Numbered from the stretch's first letter, positions 8,454 through 17,733 are shown. The stretch: DNA of 64,000 bases from Terriglobia bacterium (GCA_021325235.1 JAJPHN010000040.1:167039-231038), one strand, 5' to 3'. Numbers and translations: made by a program. Notes: a model not told the origin generated them from the sequence alone.

Positions 8454-11400
8454 TTAGAACGAAAAGCGCATCCCGAACTCGATCTGCCGCGGCGCTCCCA
8501 GGGCATACACACCAGTCCCCAGGCCCACCCGGTTCGTAATCCGGTTCGCCTGCGTTGTGCCATTCAACGATCCCGGTGAAGCGTTCAGCAACCCGGTAAT
8601 TACGTTTGGCGGCAGGTCGAAATTCGAGAAATTGAACAGGTTATAAAATCCGACGTTCGGCTCAATCGTGAACCGTTCGCCGAATTTATGCACCCAGCTC
8701 AACTTGAAATCGAAGGCGCGCAGCCCGCTCACCCCCACCTCGCCCGGCGGCGGCGCCGCAATCGAGGGAGCAACCGCCCCTAACGCCTGCAGCTGTGGCA
8801 GCGTAAACAGGCCGCTGTTGATCAGCACCTGTCCGGCCGGCGTCGCCTGATTGGCGTAGGTGTTGTTGTAATTCTGGATCACCTTGGCCAGGTCGCTGGT
8901 CGAGATACTGCGATTGAACGCGCCCACATTCGTTCCGGGCAGCAGGTCCTGGACCGTCCCGTCGCCGGTGAAATCGGTCCGGAAAATTTCGCCCGGACCT
9001 ACTCCGGTATTCGGCACCTGCAGGCTGATCGGCAGTCCCGAATAGAAGTGTCCAATGATCGACGGCTGGAATCCCCACGGCATGTCGCCCACCACGCCGA
9101 ACGAAAGCTGATGCGTGCGGTCGAGCAGCGAAGGCCCCATAAATCCGAGCGGCCGGTCGTTATCGATCGCGCCAATCACGAAATCCTGATCGCTGTTGCC
9201 CGTCGACGTCCCCGGGTTCGCGCCGCCCGTGTTGACAAAACGCGAGAGACTGTAGGCGACCTGCAGGTTCATATTCTTCATCCCGCGGAAGGGTTCGTGC
9301 ACATTATGTGTGAGCTTCACGTCCAGCCCGTTATACACCGAACGCCCGATCGGCTCGAGCAGCGGCACGCTGCCAACTGTTGGGTTGATGCCGGAGAACG
9401 CGCATCCATAGCCATAGGGACATGCGCCCCCAAAATCGAGACCGGGAGAAGTCAACCCGTTATAGGCGAAGTCGGTCATGGAGAGCGCCTGGGGGGTTGT
9501 CAGACCCTGGCTCTTCTGGTACTTCGTCAACGAGCTGCAGCCGCCAAGCCCTTGCGCAATCGAACTAACTCCGCACTGCGAGAGGGTCGCTGCAATCGCG
9601 CTCTGCGCCGCGCCTTTGTTGAAGTTACGAATATCCCCAACATGGTTCTGATCCACACCGAGCAGCAGATGCGTCGTAATGTTACGCAGGTAGTCGACGG
9701 TCAACACCGTGCTCGATCCAAACTGATGCTGGAATCCCGCGTTCATCTGCAGCGAGCGCGGCGACTGATAATTTGGCGCGAAAAGACCGATCGGAATATT
9801 CACACCGTTGGCCAGCTGCGTCCCCACAAAGTTCGGGTTCGGGGCCTTCAGGTTAAACGGCACCATTGCCTGGTACGCCGTCTGGAACGACGCGATGCCG
9901 GCTGCGGCTTGCCCGACTGTTTCATTGCAGAGCGAGGCCGGTATCGTTGTCGTGCCTCCCGGGATCGAGATCGCTTGTGGTGATCCAAACAAGCAAGCCG
10001 TCGGCGTCGCCAGAAATGCTCCCGATTGGAGCCGTAGCGGCCGGTCGAACAGCACGTTGTTGAAAATCACGTTTTCGTAAAACAGGCCCGCGCCGACCCG
10101 GTACACCGTCTTCCCATTACCGCTCGGATCCCAGGCCACGCCCACCTGCGGTGCAAAATTGAGATTCGGCTGCCGCACGCGCCCGCCCGCTCCGCGAATC
10201 GCCGACTCGAGCGAGGGAATCGCCGGCAGATCGCTGTCCGTCCGCCCCGTATCGCGCACATACCGCACGCCGAAAATAATGCTGAGATTCGGCCGCAGCT
10301 TCCAGGTATCGCCGATATAGGCTCCGAAACGGTTGTCCGGTCCCAGCAGACCCGCCGGAAAGCCGAGACCCGCATGTTCGGTCGAGAAGCCCTGCCCGTT
10401 GCCGAGAATCACCTCTTCCACCGGATAGTTCAAAACGTTCGAAGAGCCACCCGGATATGGACCCGTAGATGCGGCCGTAATGTCGGTGGGCGACAGGTTC
10501 GTCACAACCTGCGGCGCAATCTTGAAGAAGCTCGCGAACCCGCCCGACTCGATATGGTTGTAATTCACGCCATAGCGCAGAAAGTGCCTGCCGAGCGGCT
10601 TGCCGCCGTCGTATTTCGCTTGATTATCGTGCTGCGGCGTGGCCTGCGGCGCCAGCAGATTCGGCCCGGTCGAGGGTCCGTTCTGCACGCTCAGATTCAG
10701 GCCGAGATTGGCCAGCGGCAGACCGCTGCCCACCACCGCATCCGCAATGTTGTTCTCGAAATGCATCACCGAAAAGCGCAGCGAATGCGTAAACTGGCCG
10801 GTGTTGAAATCCACGCCGCCGACGTGATTGCGCGTGTAGTTCTTGCTCTTGTAAACCTGGAAACTCGAGGAGAAGAAGGTCGCTTCCGCCAGCGTGTCGT
10901 AGTAGTTGAAGCGATAGAAGAAGCGCAGATTACTGGTCGCCTGCCAGTCGAGCCGGCCCATCGGCTCGTTCTCGCGGAACGGCGCCTGGAACGATCCCGA
11001 GTATGCCGAGAACGGAGACGGATACTGCACCGGCACCGATTCATCCTGCTTGGTCCTCTCGTAATCGAGAAAGAAAAACAGCTTGTCCTTGATAATCGGG
11101 CCGCCCAGCCGCGCCCCGAACTGGTTGCGCTGATACGGCGCCGGAATGCCGGGCGGATGCGGCAGCGTCGCGCCCCAGCGGCTGTCGCGAATGTAGTAGA
11201 AACCTTCCCCGTGCAGGTCGTTCGTCCCCGAGCGCGTCACCACGTTCACCGCTCCCGAAGAGGTCAGGTCGTTCGATAAATCCAGGTTCGACTGGCTCAG
11301 CTGAAATTCCTGGATCCCGCTCGATGGAATATCTTCGGTCGTCGTTCCCACCGTCTCATCCGAGACATCCAGGCCGTCCACCGAAATGCGGGCCGTCCGG

Positions 11401-11972
11401 CCAAATCGTCCGCCAAACGAGATCGACGAGTAGCCCACTTTGGTCGGGTCGAAATTGGTGCCGTCCTGAATCTGCACGCCGGGCTCGAGTTGCGCCAGAT
11501 CGAGGAAGTTGCGCCCGTTGATCGGCAGCGAATCGATCTGCTGTGCCGTGAGCACGCCCTGTACAATCGCCTGATCCGGATTCACCCCCACCGCGGTCGC
11601 CGAAACCTCCACCGTCTCGGTAGACTGGCCCACCTCGAGCTTCGCGCTTCCATTGGCCGTGTTGCCCACCTGCACGGTCAGATTCAGCTGCGCCGCCGAA
11701 AATCCGCTCTGCTCGATGCGGACCTGGTAGTCGCCCGGCATGAGCGAGCCCGAGTTGTAAATGCCGTCCGAGTTCGTCGTGACGCTGATCTCGCGCGCTG
11801 TCCCTTTGTTTGTGATCGTGACCTTCGCCCCGGCGATCGTGGCACCCGACGGATCGGTCACCGTCCCCTGAATACTGCCCGTCGAAACGGTGGTCTGCGC
11901 AGCGGCAAAAAATGCGGTGGCAAGCAGGGCAGCGAGGCCCGGAATGATACGGAGAGAAAACCCGGAAAGCAT
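8454..11972 (-). CDS. Oar-like TonB-dependent outer-membrane receptor with CarboxypepD_reg-like domain
   Basis: A 1172-residue outer-membrane protein with a signal peptide (about residues 1-25). A carboxypeptidase-regulatory-like beta-sandwich follows (about 30-115; GSIQGTVTDPSGATIAGAKV, 20 residues). Next come a plug-like segment (LPINGRNFLDLAQLEPGV; about 140-250) and a long beta-barrel ending in a terminal Phe (IEFGMRFSF), the usual assembly signal. Receptors of this architecture are greatly expanded in Acidobacteriota and are thought to import oligosaccharides or other large ligands. The substrate is unknown. Downstream is the exopolysaccharide operon in the same direction, but a functional link is unproven. 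Confidence 0.92.
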   Translation of the reverse strand: MLSGFSLRIIPGLAALLATAFFAAAQTTVSTGSIQGTVTDPSGATIAGAKVTITNKGTAREISVTTNSDGIYNSGSLMPGDYQVRIEQSGFSAAQLNLTVQVGNTANGSAKLEVGQSTETVEVSATAVGVNPDQAIVQGVLTAQQIDSLPINGRNFLDLAQLEPGVQIQDGTNFDPTKVGYSSISFGGRFGRTARISVDGLDVSDETVGTTTEDIPSSGIQEFQLSQSNLDLSNDLTSSGAVNVVTRSGTNDLHGEGFYYIRDSRWGATLPHPPGIPAPYQRNQFGARLGGPIIKDKLFFFLDYERTKQDESVPVQYPSPFSAYSGSFQAPFRENEPMGRLDWQATSNLRFFYRFNYYDTLAEATFFSSSFQVYKSKNYTRNHVGGVDFNTGQFTHSLRFSVMHFENNIADAVVGSGLPLANLGLNLSVQNGPSTGPNLLAPQATPQHDNQAKYDGGKPLGRHFLRYGVNYNHIESGGFASFFKIAPQVVTNLSPTDITAASTGPYPGGSSNVLNYPVEEVILGNGQGFSTEHAGLGFPAGLLGPDNRFGAYIGDTWKLRPNLSIIFGVRYVRDTGRTDSDLPAIPSLESAIRGAGGRVRQPNLNFAPQVGVAWDPSGNGKTVYRVGAGLFYENVIFNNVLFDRPLRLQSGAFLATPTACLFGSPQAISIPGGTTTIPASLCNETVGQAAAGIASFQTAYQAMVPFNLKAPNPNFVGTQLANGVNIPIGLFAPNYQSPRSLQMNAGFQHQFGSSTVLTVDYLRNITTHLLLGVDQNHVGDIRNFNKGAAQSAIAATLSQCGVSSIAQGLGGCSSLTKYQKSQGLTTPQALSMTDFAYNGLTSPGLDFGGACPYGYGCAFSGINPTVGSVPLLEPIGRSVYNGLDVKLTHNVHEPFRGMKNMNLQVAYSLSRFVNTGGANPGTSTGNSDQDFVIGAIDNDRPLGFMGPSLLDRTHQLSFGVVGDMPWGFQPSIIGHFYSGLPISLQVPNTGVGPGEIFRTDFTGDGTVQDLLPGTNVGAFNRSISTSDLAKVIQNYNNTYANQATPAGQVLINSGLFTLPQLQALGAVAPSIAAPPPGEVGVSGLRAFDFKLSWVHKFGERFTIEPNVGFYNLFNFSNFDLPPNVITGLLNASPGSLNGTTQANRITNRVGLGTGVYALGAPRQIEFGMRFSF

Positions 11973-12001
11973 ACAACCTCCCCAAAGTTGGTAATGGAAA
12001 G

Positions 12002-12053
12002 AGTATATGACAAATCCGGTAAACCGGCTAACGCGCGTCTAACGTATCTAACG
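12002..12053 (-). promoter_or_regulatory. Candidate promoter and repeat-type operator of the TonB-dependent receptor gene
   Basis: Reading the minus strand, TATACT (12002-12007) could be the -10 box about 30 bp before the receptor start. Just upstream are a perfect CCGGT/ACCGG inverted repeat (12016-12027) and three direct copies of CTAACG on the plus strand (12028-12033, 12039-12044, 12048-12053). The -35 box is weak. The repeats fill the short gap between the vapC stop and the receptor promoter, so they probably bind a regulator of the receptor. Confidence 0.4.
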
Positions 12054-12059
12054 CGCCGC

Positions 12060-12464
12060 TTACCGGGGCCGCCGAGCGTGCCGGTGGAAGCCCGGCTGGA
12101 CGACCAGCCGGACATCCGTGCGCCGGAAATCGCGATCGAGGGTCAGAAGCGGCAGGTCCAGATCCTTGGCCAGCGCATACGCAAAACAGTCGCCGAGATT
12201 GAGCGGATACTTCGCGCGCGCTTCAGCGGCGATTTCGGCTTGGGTCGGAGTGACAGAAACGAATTCGATCGGAGTTCGCTGGAGTTGCTCTTGTAGCGGT
12301 GGCAGCAATGCACGTCGGCGGTCGTTTACCAGAATCAGTGTTTCGGTGTAATGAACAGCGCTCATCCGGCATGGGGTGGCTGAGCTATTCAACTGCTCTG
12401 CCACCCAATCGCCCAGCGCCTCATGCAAAACAACTGATAGAAGAGCGGACGTATCTACGACCAA
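12060..12464 (-). CDS. PIN-domain ribonuclease toxin (VapC-like)
   Basis: A 134-residue PIN-domain protein, normal length for VapC toxins, which cleave tRNA or rRNA using Mg2+. The acidic residues expected at the active site are present: D4 in VVDTSAL, E41 in TETLILV, D92 in LNLGDCFAYALAK and D110 in LLTLDRDF. The gene starts 10 bp inside the 3' end of the antitoxin gene, the usual antitoxin-first arrangement. The last residues are basic (HRHARRPR). Toxicity and target are inferred from the family. Confidence 0.88.
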   Translation of the reverse strand: MVVDTSALLSVVLHEALGDWVAEQLNSSATPCRMSAVHYTETLILVNDRRRALLPPLQEQLQRTPIEFVSVTPTQAEIAAEARAKYPLNLGDCFAYALAKDLDLPLLTLDRDFRRTDVRLVVQPGFHRHARRPR

Positions 12465-12688
12465 AGATCATCCTCAGTCAAGAATTTGCGTTTCTTCCGC
12501 GGCGGAAACTTCAGGCCAATCCCAAGCAACTGACGGAAATCGTAGTCCTTACCCGAGGCCTTTTCTTCCACCGCCTTATGTACCGCCCGCCGGATCGCTT
12601 CCGATTTCTGCTTCACGCCGGTGCGCTCCATAAGAAGCTTGAGATCCCGCTCAAACTCGGGCGTCACATTGATATTGATCTGCCGCAT
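12455..12688 (-). CDS. VapB-family antitoxin (ribbon-helix-helix)
   Basis: A 77-residue protein beginning MRQININVTPEFERDL, a ribbon-helix-helix type N-terminus, followed by KSEAIRRAVHKAVEEK. The C-terminal tail (RKKRKFLTEDDLWS) ends with the acidic/Trp motif that VapB proteins insert into the toxin active site. An upstream in-frame start at 12787 would add 33 residues that look like translated intergenic DNA and would run through the inverted repeat, so the ATG at 12688 is preferred. The antitoxin should neutralise the PIN toxin and autorepress the pair. Confidence 0.82.
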   Translation of the reverse strand: MRQININVTPEFERDLKLLMERTGVKQKSEAIRRAVHKAVEEKASGKDYDFRQLLGIGLKFPPRKKRKFLTEDDLWS

Positions 12689-12709
12689 ACAGCCGCCATC
12701 CTGCAGCCA

Positions 12710-12732
12710 GGATACAGCCCAGGCCTGTATCC
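12710..12732. promoter_or_regulatory. Inverted-repeat operator candidate for the VapBC operon
   Basis: GGATACAG and CTGTATCC form a perfect 8-bp inverted repeat with a 7-nt centre, 21 bp upstream of the vapB start. A further partial copy (ATACAGCCC) follows at about 12734-12742. The position and symmetry suit binding by a dimeric ribbon-helix-helix antitoxin for autorepression. This is inferred from position and symmetry only. Confidence 0.6.
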
Positions 12733-12740
12733 AATACAGC

Positions 12741-12784
12741 CCAAAAGGAAAAGCCGCGGCACCCGGTTTCGCCGAGCCCGCGGC
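12741..12784 (-). terminator. Rho-independent terminator after lon
   Basis: On the minus strand, just after the lon stop, GCCGCGG pairs with CCGCGGC (12778-12784 with 12753-12759). A partly paired GC-rich inner stem lies between them, and the T-rich tract TTTTCCTTTT follows. It separates lon from the vapBC promoter region. Confidence 0.7.
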
Positions 12785-12809
12785 CATTCTTACGAAGATT
12801 CAGCGTTCG

Positions 12810-15161
12810 TTAGCTCGCAATCGCCAGCTGCTTCAGCTGAATATTCGGTATCACCAGCTTGAGCACTTCTTCTACGCGCTCCACAAAGTGGAACTGCATC
12901 TCCTGCCGCACGTGCGCCGGCAAGTCGCGCAGATCTTTCTTGTTACCCATCGGCAGAATCACGCGATGAATGCCCGCGCGCCGCGCCGCCAGCACTTTCT
13001 CCTTGACACCGCCGATCGGCAGCACCAAACCAGCCAGCGTCACTTCGCCCGTCATGGCGATATCGGTCCGCGCCGGCAACCCCGTATAAAGCGACGCCAT
13101 CGCGGTCGTCATCGTCACACCCGCCGACGGCCCATCCTTCGGGATCGCACCCGCCGGCACATGCACGTGCACACCGTTGTTCTTGATCGCGTCAGGGTTC
13201 ACGCCCAGATCCGCCGCATGCGACCAGATATAACTCTGCGCAATCCTGGCCGATTCCTGCATCACTTCCCCGAGCTGTCCGGTAAGCGTCAGCGACTTGC
13301 CTTCCGGCAGCAGCACGCTCTCGATATAGAGCACGTCGCCGCCCGCTTCCGTCCACGCGAGTCCGGTGACAACACCCGCCTGCGCCGTTCTGCGCATCTG
13401 CTCCGGCAGGAAAATCTCCGGCCCTAACAAATCGCCGAGCGCATCCGGCGTCACGACCACCTTCTCCGTTTCGCCGGTCGTAATCTTGAGCGTCACCTTG
13501 CGCGTCACCCGCGCAATCGCACGCTCCAATCGCCGCAGTCCTGCTTCCCGCGTGTAGCCGCGAATGATCGCCCGCACGCCGTCATCGGGAAACTCGATCT
13601 CTTCTTCGCTGAGATTCGTCGCCTTCAACTGCTTCGGAATCAGATACCGCCGCGCAATCTGCTGCTTCTCTTCTTCGCTGTAGCCCGAGAGCCGCAGGAT
13701 CTCCATACGATCGAGCAGCGGCTGCGGGATCGTGTCGAGCGAATTCGCCGTCGTGATGAACAGCACCTTCGACAAATCAAACGCCAGGTCGAGATAGTTA
13801 TCGCGAAACGTCTTGTTCTGCTCCGGGTCGAGCACCTCGAGCAGCGCCGCCGCCGGGTCCCCCCGGAAATCGCGCCCGAGCTTATCCACTTCGTCCAGCA
13901 GCAGCACCGGGTTTTTCGCACCGGCGCGCCGCATGGCCTGCAGCAGCCGTCCGGCCATCGCGCCGATGTACGTACGGCGGTGCCCCCGCAGCTCGGCCTC
14001 ATCATGCATGCCGCCTAAGCTGAAGCGCTCAAACTTACGCCCCAGCGCCCGAGCAATCGACTGGCCCAGCGACGTCTTACCCACGCCCGGAGGTCCTACC
14101 AGGCACAGAATCGGAGCCTTCGCATCCGGATTCCGCTTGAGCACGCTCAACTGTTCGAGAATTCGTTCCTTGATCTCTTCCAGGCCATAGTGATCCTCAT
14201 CGAGCACCGTGCGCGCATGGGCAATGTCAAGGTTGTCCTCGGTCGACTTCGTCCACGGCAGATCGAGTATGAATTCCAGATACGTGCGCGTGACGTGATA
14301 ATCCGGCGCGCCCGCAGGCAGCCGTTCCAGCCGCCCCAGTTCGCGCTCGAATTCTTTCTTCGCCTCTTCCGGCAGCTCGGTCTCTCTATAGCGCTCGCGC
14401 AGCAGCTCGACTTCGGCCTTTTCGCCGTCCTTCTCGCCCAGCTCCTGCTGGATCGCCCGCATCTGCTGGCGCAGCAGATACTCGCGCTGCTCCTTCGACA
14501 TCTCATCGCGCGCCGTCGAAGCAATCTTCTGCCGCAGCTCGAGCACCTGCAGCTCGTGACTCAGATAGCTATGAATCAGCCGCAGCGCATCCACCCGAGT
14601 CTCGGCCTCGAGCAACTCCTGCTCTTTCGCCAGATCCAGACTGAAAATACTCGCCAGCAGATAGGCTAGCCGCAGCGGATCTTCGCTCCCTGCGAGCATC
14701 CGCGTCAACTCCGCCGCCGACTGCGGCTGCGACAGCGCAATCGCCTTCGACGCCAGGTCGAGCAGCGCGCCCGAAAGCGCCTCCACTTCCGACCCGCCAT
14801 CCTCCGGCAGCGGCAGCACACGATATTTCGCCCGCAGATACGGCTCGGTAGCCTCCAATTTGGCCACCACCACGCGTTCCACGCCGAGCACCAGTATCTC
14901 CATGGCCCCGGCCTGCGGGCGCGACGATTTCCGGATCACCGCCTTCGTGCCGATCGTGTAAAGATCGTCCTGCCCCGGCGCTTCCACCTGCGCATCCCGC
15001 TGCGCAATCAAAACAATCTCTTTTTCTTCCGTGTTCAGGGCAGCTTCCACCGCCTTGAGCGAACTCTCCCGCCCCACCGAAAGCGGCAGTAACAACCCCG
15101 GAAACAGGATGGTGTTCTTCAGCGGAAGCGCCGGCAGAATCTGATATTCGTTATTCGGCAT
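12810..15161 (-). CDS. lon: ATP-dependent Lon protease
   Basis: A cytoplasmic AAA+ protease of 783 residues that degrades misfolded and short-lived regulatory proteins. The order is an N-terminal LON substrate domain (LPLKNTILFPGLLLPL), a coiled-coil linker, an AAA+ core with Walker A GPPGVGKTSLG and Walker B VLLLDEVDK, and a C-terminal protease domain. The Ser of the catalytic dyad lies in KDGPSAGVTM and the Lys in GGVKEKVLAARRAG. The ATG at 15161 is chosen because AGAAGGG precedes it by 5 nt; an upstream in-frame start lacks this. It sits beside the vapBC pair, and Lon commonly degrades such antitoxins. Confidence 0.96.
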   Translation of the reverse strand: MPNNEYQILPALPLKNTILFPGLLLPLSVGRESSLKAVEAALNTEEKEIVLIAQRDAQVEAPGQDDLYTIGTKAVIRKSSRPQAGAMEILVLGVERVVVAKLEATEPYLRAKYRVLPLPEDGGSEVEALSGALLDLASKAIALSQPQSAAELTRMLAGSEDPLRLAYLLASIFSLDLAKEQELLEAETRVDALRLIHSYLSHELQVLELRQKIASTARDEMSKEQREYLLRQQMRAIQQELGEKDGEKAEVELLRERYRETELPEEAKKEFERELGRLERLPAGAPDYHVTRTYLEFILDLPWTKSTEDNLDIAHARTVLDEDHYGLEEIKERILEQLSVLKRNPDAKAPILCLVGPPGVGKTSLGQSIARALGRKFERFSLGGMHDEAELRGHRRTYIGAMAGRLLQAMRRAGAKNPVLLLDEVDKLGRDFRGDPAAALLEVLDPEQNKTFRDNYLDLAFDLSKVLFITTANSLDTIPQPLLDRMEILRLSGYSEEEKQQIARRYLIPKQLKATNLSEEEIEFPDDGVRAIIRGYTREAGLRRLERAIARVTRKVTLKITTGETEKVVVTPDALGDLLGPEIFLPEQMRRTAQAGVVTGLAWTEAGGDVLYIESVLLPEGKSLTLTGQLGEVMQESARIAQSYIWSHAADLGVNPDAIKNNGVHVHVPAGAIPKDGPSAGVTMTTAMASLYTGLPARTDIAMTGEVTLAGLVLPIGGVKEKVLAARRAGIHRVILPMGNKKDLRDLPAHVRQEMQFHFVERVEEVLKLVIPNIQLKQLAIAS

Positions 15162-15249
15162 GAAAACCCTTCTCTGTCTATTCTGATGCACGCTGCCTGC
15201 TTTAGGCTCCACTTTCTTGCGTGCAAAGTACTCAACCTTCTATACCGAC

Positions 15250-15278
15250 AAAAAAACCGGGGCTATTCTGGCCCCGGT
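15250..15278 (-). terminator. Rho-independent terminator after htrA
   Basis: Minus-strand reading gives a perfect 8-bp GC-rich stem (ACCGGGGC/GCCCCGGT, loop CAGAATA) followed by a run of seven T (plus-strand A-run at 15250-15256). It lies 20 bp after the htrA stop and about 90 bp before the lon start, so the two protease genes are probably transcribed separately. Confidence 0.85.
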
Positions 15279-15298
15279 TTGTTCTCCAGCCTACAGGA

Positions 15299-16855
15299 CT
15301 ACTGGGCCTGAACTACCGTAAACCCGGTCTGCCCGCCGGCATTCACCGTCAGCAGCACCGATTTTCCCTTGGCTTCATTCATCAGGCGTTTGAAGTCGCT
15401 CACCGACGAAACCGGTTGCCGGTTTACCGCAATGATCACCACCCCGCGTCCGAGGAACTGGGCATCGGCCGCCGGGCTGCTCTGGTCGATATCCGTCACC
15501 ACGACGCCTTTCGTGCTCGGCGGTACTCCGACCTGCTGCGCGATATCGGGCGTCAGCGCCTGCACCGTAATGCCGCGCGCCGTTACGCCGTTGCCGCCGT
15601 TGTCGTTATCACTATCGTCGCCGTTATTGTCCGACTGGTTGTTCTTCTGATCCCAGTCGATCCCGTTCGGGCGCTGTCCAAGCGTCACATCGATGGTCTT
15701 CGGCTTCCCGTCGTGAATCACGTCCAGCTTCACGGTCGTCCCGGGGCTCTTGGAAATGATGGTCATGGTCGCATCGTCCATGCTGTTCACCGGTTTGCCG
15801 TCGATCGCGACGATCACATCGCCCATCTTGAGCCCGGCCTTCTCAGCCGGCGTATTCGGCGTCACCTGATCCACCAGCGCGCCTTTCGCATCCTTCAGAC
15901 CGAACTGCGGAACCATCTCCGGCGTTACCGGACCCAGCAAAGCGCCCAGGTAGCCCCGCGAAACCTTCCCATTCTTCTCGATCTGATCCATCACCTGCTT
16001 GGCCAGGTTGGAAGGCACGGCAAAGCCGATTCCGATATTGCCGCCCTCTCCGCCGCCAAACATTCCGCCGCCACCGCCGCCCGTCAGAATCATCGTGTTA
16101 ATCCCGATCAGCCGGCCCTGCGCATTGATCAGCGCGCCACCCGAATTACCCGGGTTGATGGCCGCATCCGTCTGAATGAAGTTCTGAATGTGCGTCTGGC
16201 CTTCCAGATGCCGCCCCTTCGCGCTCACGATCCCCATCGTCACCGTATGATCCTGGTGGAACGGGTTGCCGATGGCAAAACACAGATCGCCCACGCGCGC
16301 CGCATCCGAATTCGCAAACGGCAGCGTCGGCAGATCGTTCGCATTGATCTTTACCACAGCCAGATCGGTCTGCGGATCGGTCCCGACTACTTTGGCCGTA
16401 AAATCGCGCCCGTCGGAAAGCCCGACCGTCAGCTTGGTGGCTTTATCGACCACATGGTTGTTGGTCAAAATATACCCGCCGGGCGACACAATCACGCCCG
16501 AACCCAGCCCGCTCTCCCGCTGATCCCGCGGCCGCATATTCGGACCGCCGAAAAACTGCCGGAAAAACGGATCTGCTGTGAACGGATTATTCTGCTGCTG
16601 CTCGGAAGCTTTAATAACCCGTGTAGAACTGATCGTCACCACCGCCGGCGACGCTTTTTCAATGATGTCCGCAAACGAGTTAGAAAGCTGGCTTACTTTC
16701 TCGTTGCTGGTATCGGCCCGCGCGATCACCGTCTCCCGCGCCGGGGTCCCGGTGCGCGATGCCACCGCAAAAGCGGCAATTAAACCGCCCCCGATCGACG
16801 CCGCTACCAGCGCCAGAATCGCGGTCGTGCGGCGAAATTGGACTACGTTTGACAT
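15299..16855 (-). CDS. HtrA/DegP-family periplasmic serine protease (Do-like)
   Basis: A 518-residue envelope protease/chaperone. An N-terminal membrane anchor or uncleaved signal (residues about 10-32) precedes a trypsin-like domain with the triad His in NNHVV, Asp in TDLAVVKI and Ser in NPGNSGGAL, then two PDZ domains. Two low-complexity insertions stand out: GGGGGGMFGGGEGG just after the catalytic Ser loop, and an Asn/Asp-rich linker (QKNNQSDNNGDDSDNDNGG) between the PDZ domains. Start supported by GAAGGG 3 nt upstream of the ATG. Expected role: extracytoplasmic protein quality control. Confidence 0.94.
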   Translation of the reverse strand: MSNVVQFRRTTAILALVAASIGGGLIAAFAVASRTGTPARETVIARADTSNEKVSQLSNSFADIIEKASPAVVTISSTRVIKASEQQQNNPFTADPFFRQFFGGPNMRPRDQRESGLGSGVIVSPGGYILTNNHVVDKATKLTVGLSDGRDFTAKVVGTDPQTDLAVVKINANDLPTLPFANSDAARVGDLCFAIGNPFHQDHTVTMGIVSAKGRHLEGQTHIQNFIQTDAAINPGNSGGALINAQGRLIGINTMILTGGGGGGMFGGGEGGNIGIGFAVPSNLAKQVMDQIEKNGKVSRGYLGALLGPVTPEMVPQFGLKDAKGALVDQVTPNTPAEKAGLKMGDVIVAIDGKPVNSMDDATMTIISKSPGTTVKLDVIHDGKPKTIDVTLGQRPNGIDWDQKNNQSDNNGDDSDNDNGGNGVTARGITVQALTPDIAQQVGVPPSTKGVVVTDIDQSSPAADAQFLGRGVVIIAVNRQPVSSVSDFKRLMNEAKGKSVLLTVNAGGQTGFTVVQAQ

Positions 16856-16993
16856 GTCCCTTCTACAATCCTTTCCTTCTACTTCTTTTGGCGGCTCGGC
16901 TTGCCGACCCGGCCGCGTTCCTTACATATGACGTCCCAGGAGGAATTTGGTGTGGGGTGGACCGCCCCGGTCCGCCAAGCTCGCTCGCCACCC

Positions 16994-17692
16994 TCACTCC
17001 GAAAGATCATCGAGCGGCTTAGCCGAAATCGCCAGCAAACCTTCATCTTCCACGCTCTCCCGCACATAATACGAGCAGAACCGCAGCCAGGTCGCCATCT
17101 CCGCCTCGCCAGCGCCCGCGCAGCTCGCGCTCTCGAGCAGCGGCACGTAAAACGGAAAGCTGCGAAACACACTCTGCTGCATGCGCGGCACGAACAATTC
17201 CGCCGTATGTTTCAGAAACTGCTCCGGCTCAGTACAGCCGATCAGCATCCGGCAGCCGCGTCCCGCCATCGCCTCCCAGGCGTGGGTGCCCGCTCGGGGA
17301 TCCTCCTGTACTTTCAAAACCTTAAACATCAGAGGACGGATTTTTGCCGGCTCCTCAGCCTCTTCCAGATCTTCTTTCGTCCAAAGCCGCGGCGGTTCGC
17401 GGTCCGGCCAGACCCCGAGCCCGACCTCCGGCATCCACAAGCGCGCATTCTCCTGCAGCCGCTCGACGTCCTCTCCTGGCAGCAGACGGTGAAACTGCAG
17501 ATAGACCTGCCGCTCGGCCTCCGGAAAGTCCTCTCGCAGCCGTTCCGTCAATAGGTCGCACGCCGACCGGTATTCCTCCCGCTTGCGCTCCGGCAGCGGA
17601 AACTCGCTCACCGGCAAAATCGCCCCGTGCCACCCAGCCGGCAAGCTCAGCGCCTTCCAGACCAGAGAACCAGTGCCTCGTGTCTTGTTCAC
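16994..17692 (-). CDS. Conserved protein of unknown function, paralogue of the next gene upstream
   Basis: A 232-residue soluble protein without a recognised domain. It aligns by eye with the protein at 17734-18642: LPVSEFPL against MPVSSFPM near the N-terminus, FPFYVPLLESA against LPYIVPLLDAN, and a W-L-x-F-x-x-Y-x-x-ES-x-x-D-x-G segment near the C-terminus. It lacks the middle Tyr-rich region (NYCYWFLYRRGREQ) of its neighbour. There is no signal peptide or membrane segment. The two genes lie 41 bp apart on the same strand and probably form an operon. Function not recognised. Confidence 0.7.
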   Translation of the reverse strand: MNKTRGTGSLVWKALSLPAGWHGAILPVSEFPLPERKREEYRSACDLLTERLREDFPEAERQVYLQFHRLLPGEDVERLQENARLWMPEVGLGVWPDREPPRLWTKEDLEEAEEPAKIRPLMFKVLKVQEDPRAGTHAWEAMAGRGCRMLIGCTEPEQFLKHTAELFVPRMQQSVFRSFPFYVPLLESASCAGAGEAEMATWLRFCSYYVRESVEDEGLLAISAKPLDDLSE

Positions 17693-17733
17693 TATCTAAT
17701 ATCCCGGTTCCATCCTGACCGCGCGACGGGCTG

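Noticed and set aside
15221..16783. Long plus-strand reading frame (520 residues)
   Set aside because: It is the mirror image of htrA with an unnatural His/Arg-rich composition.
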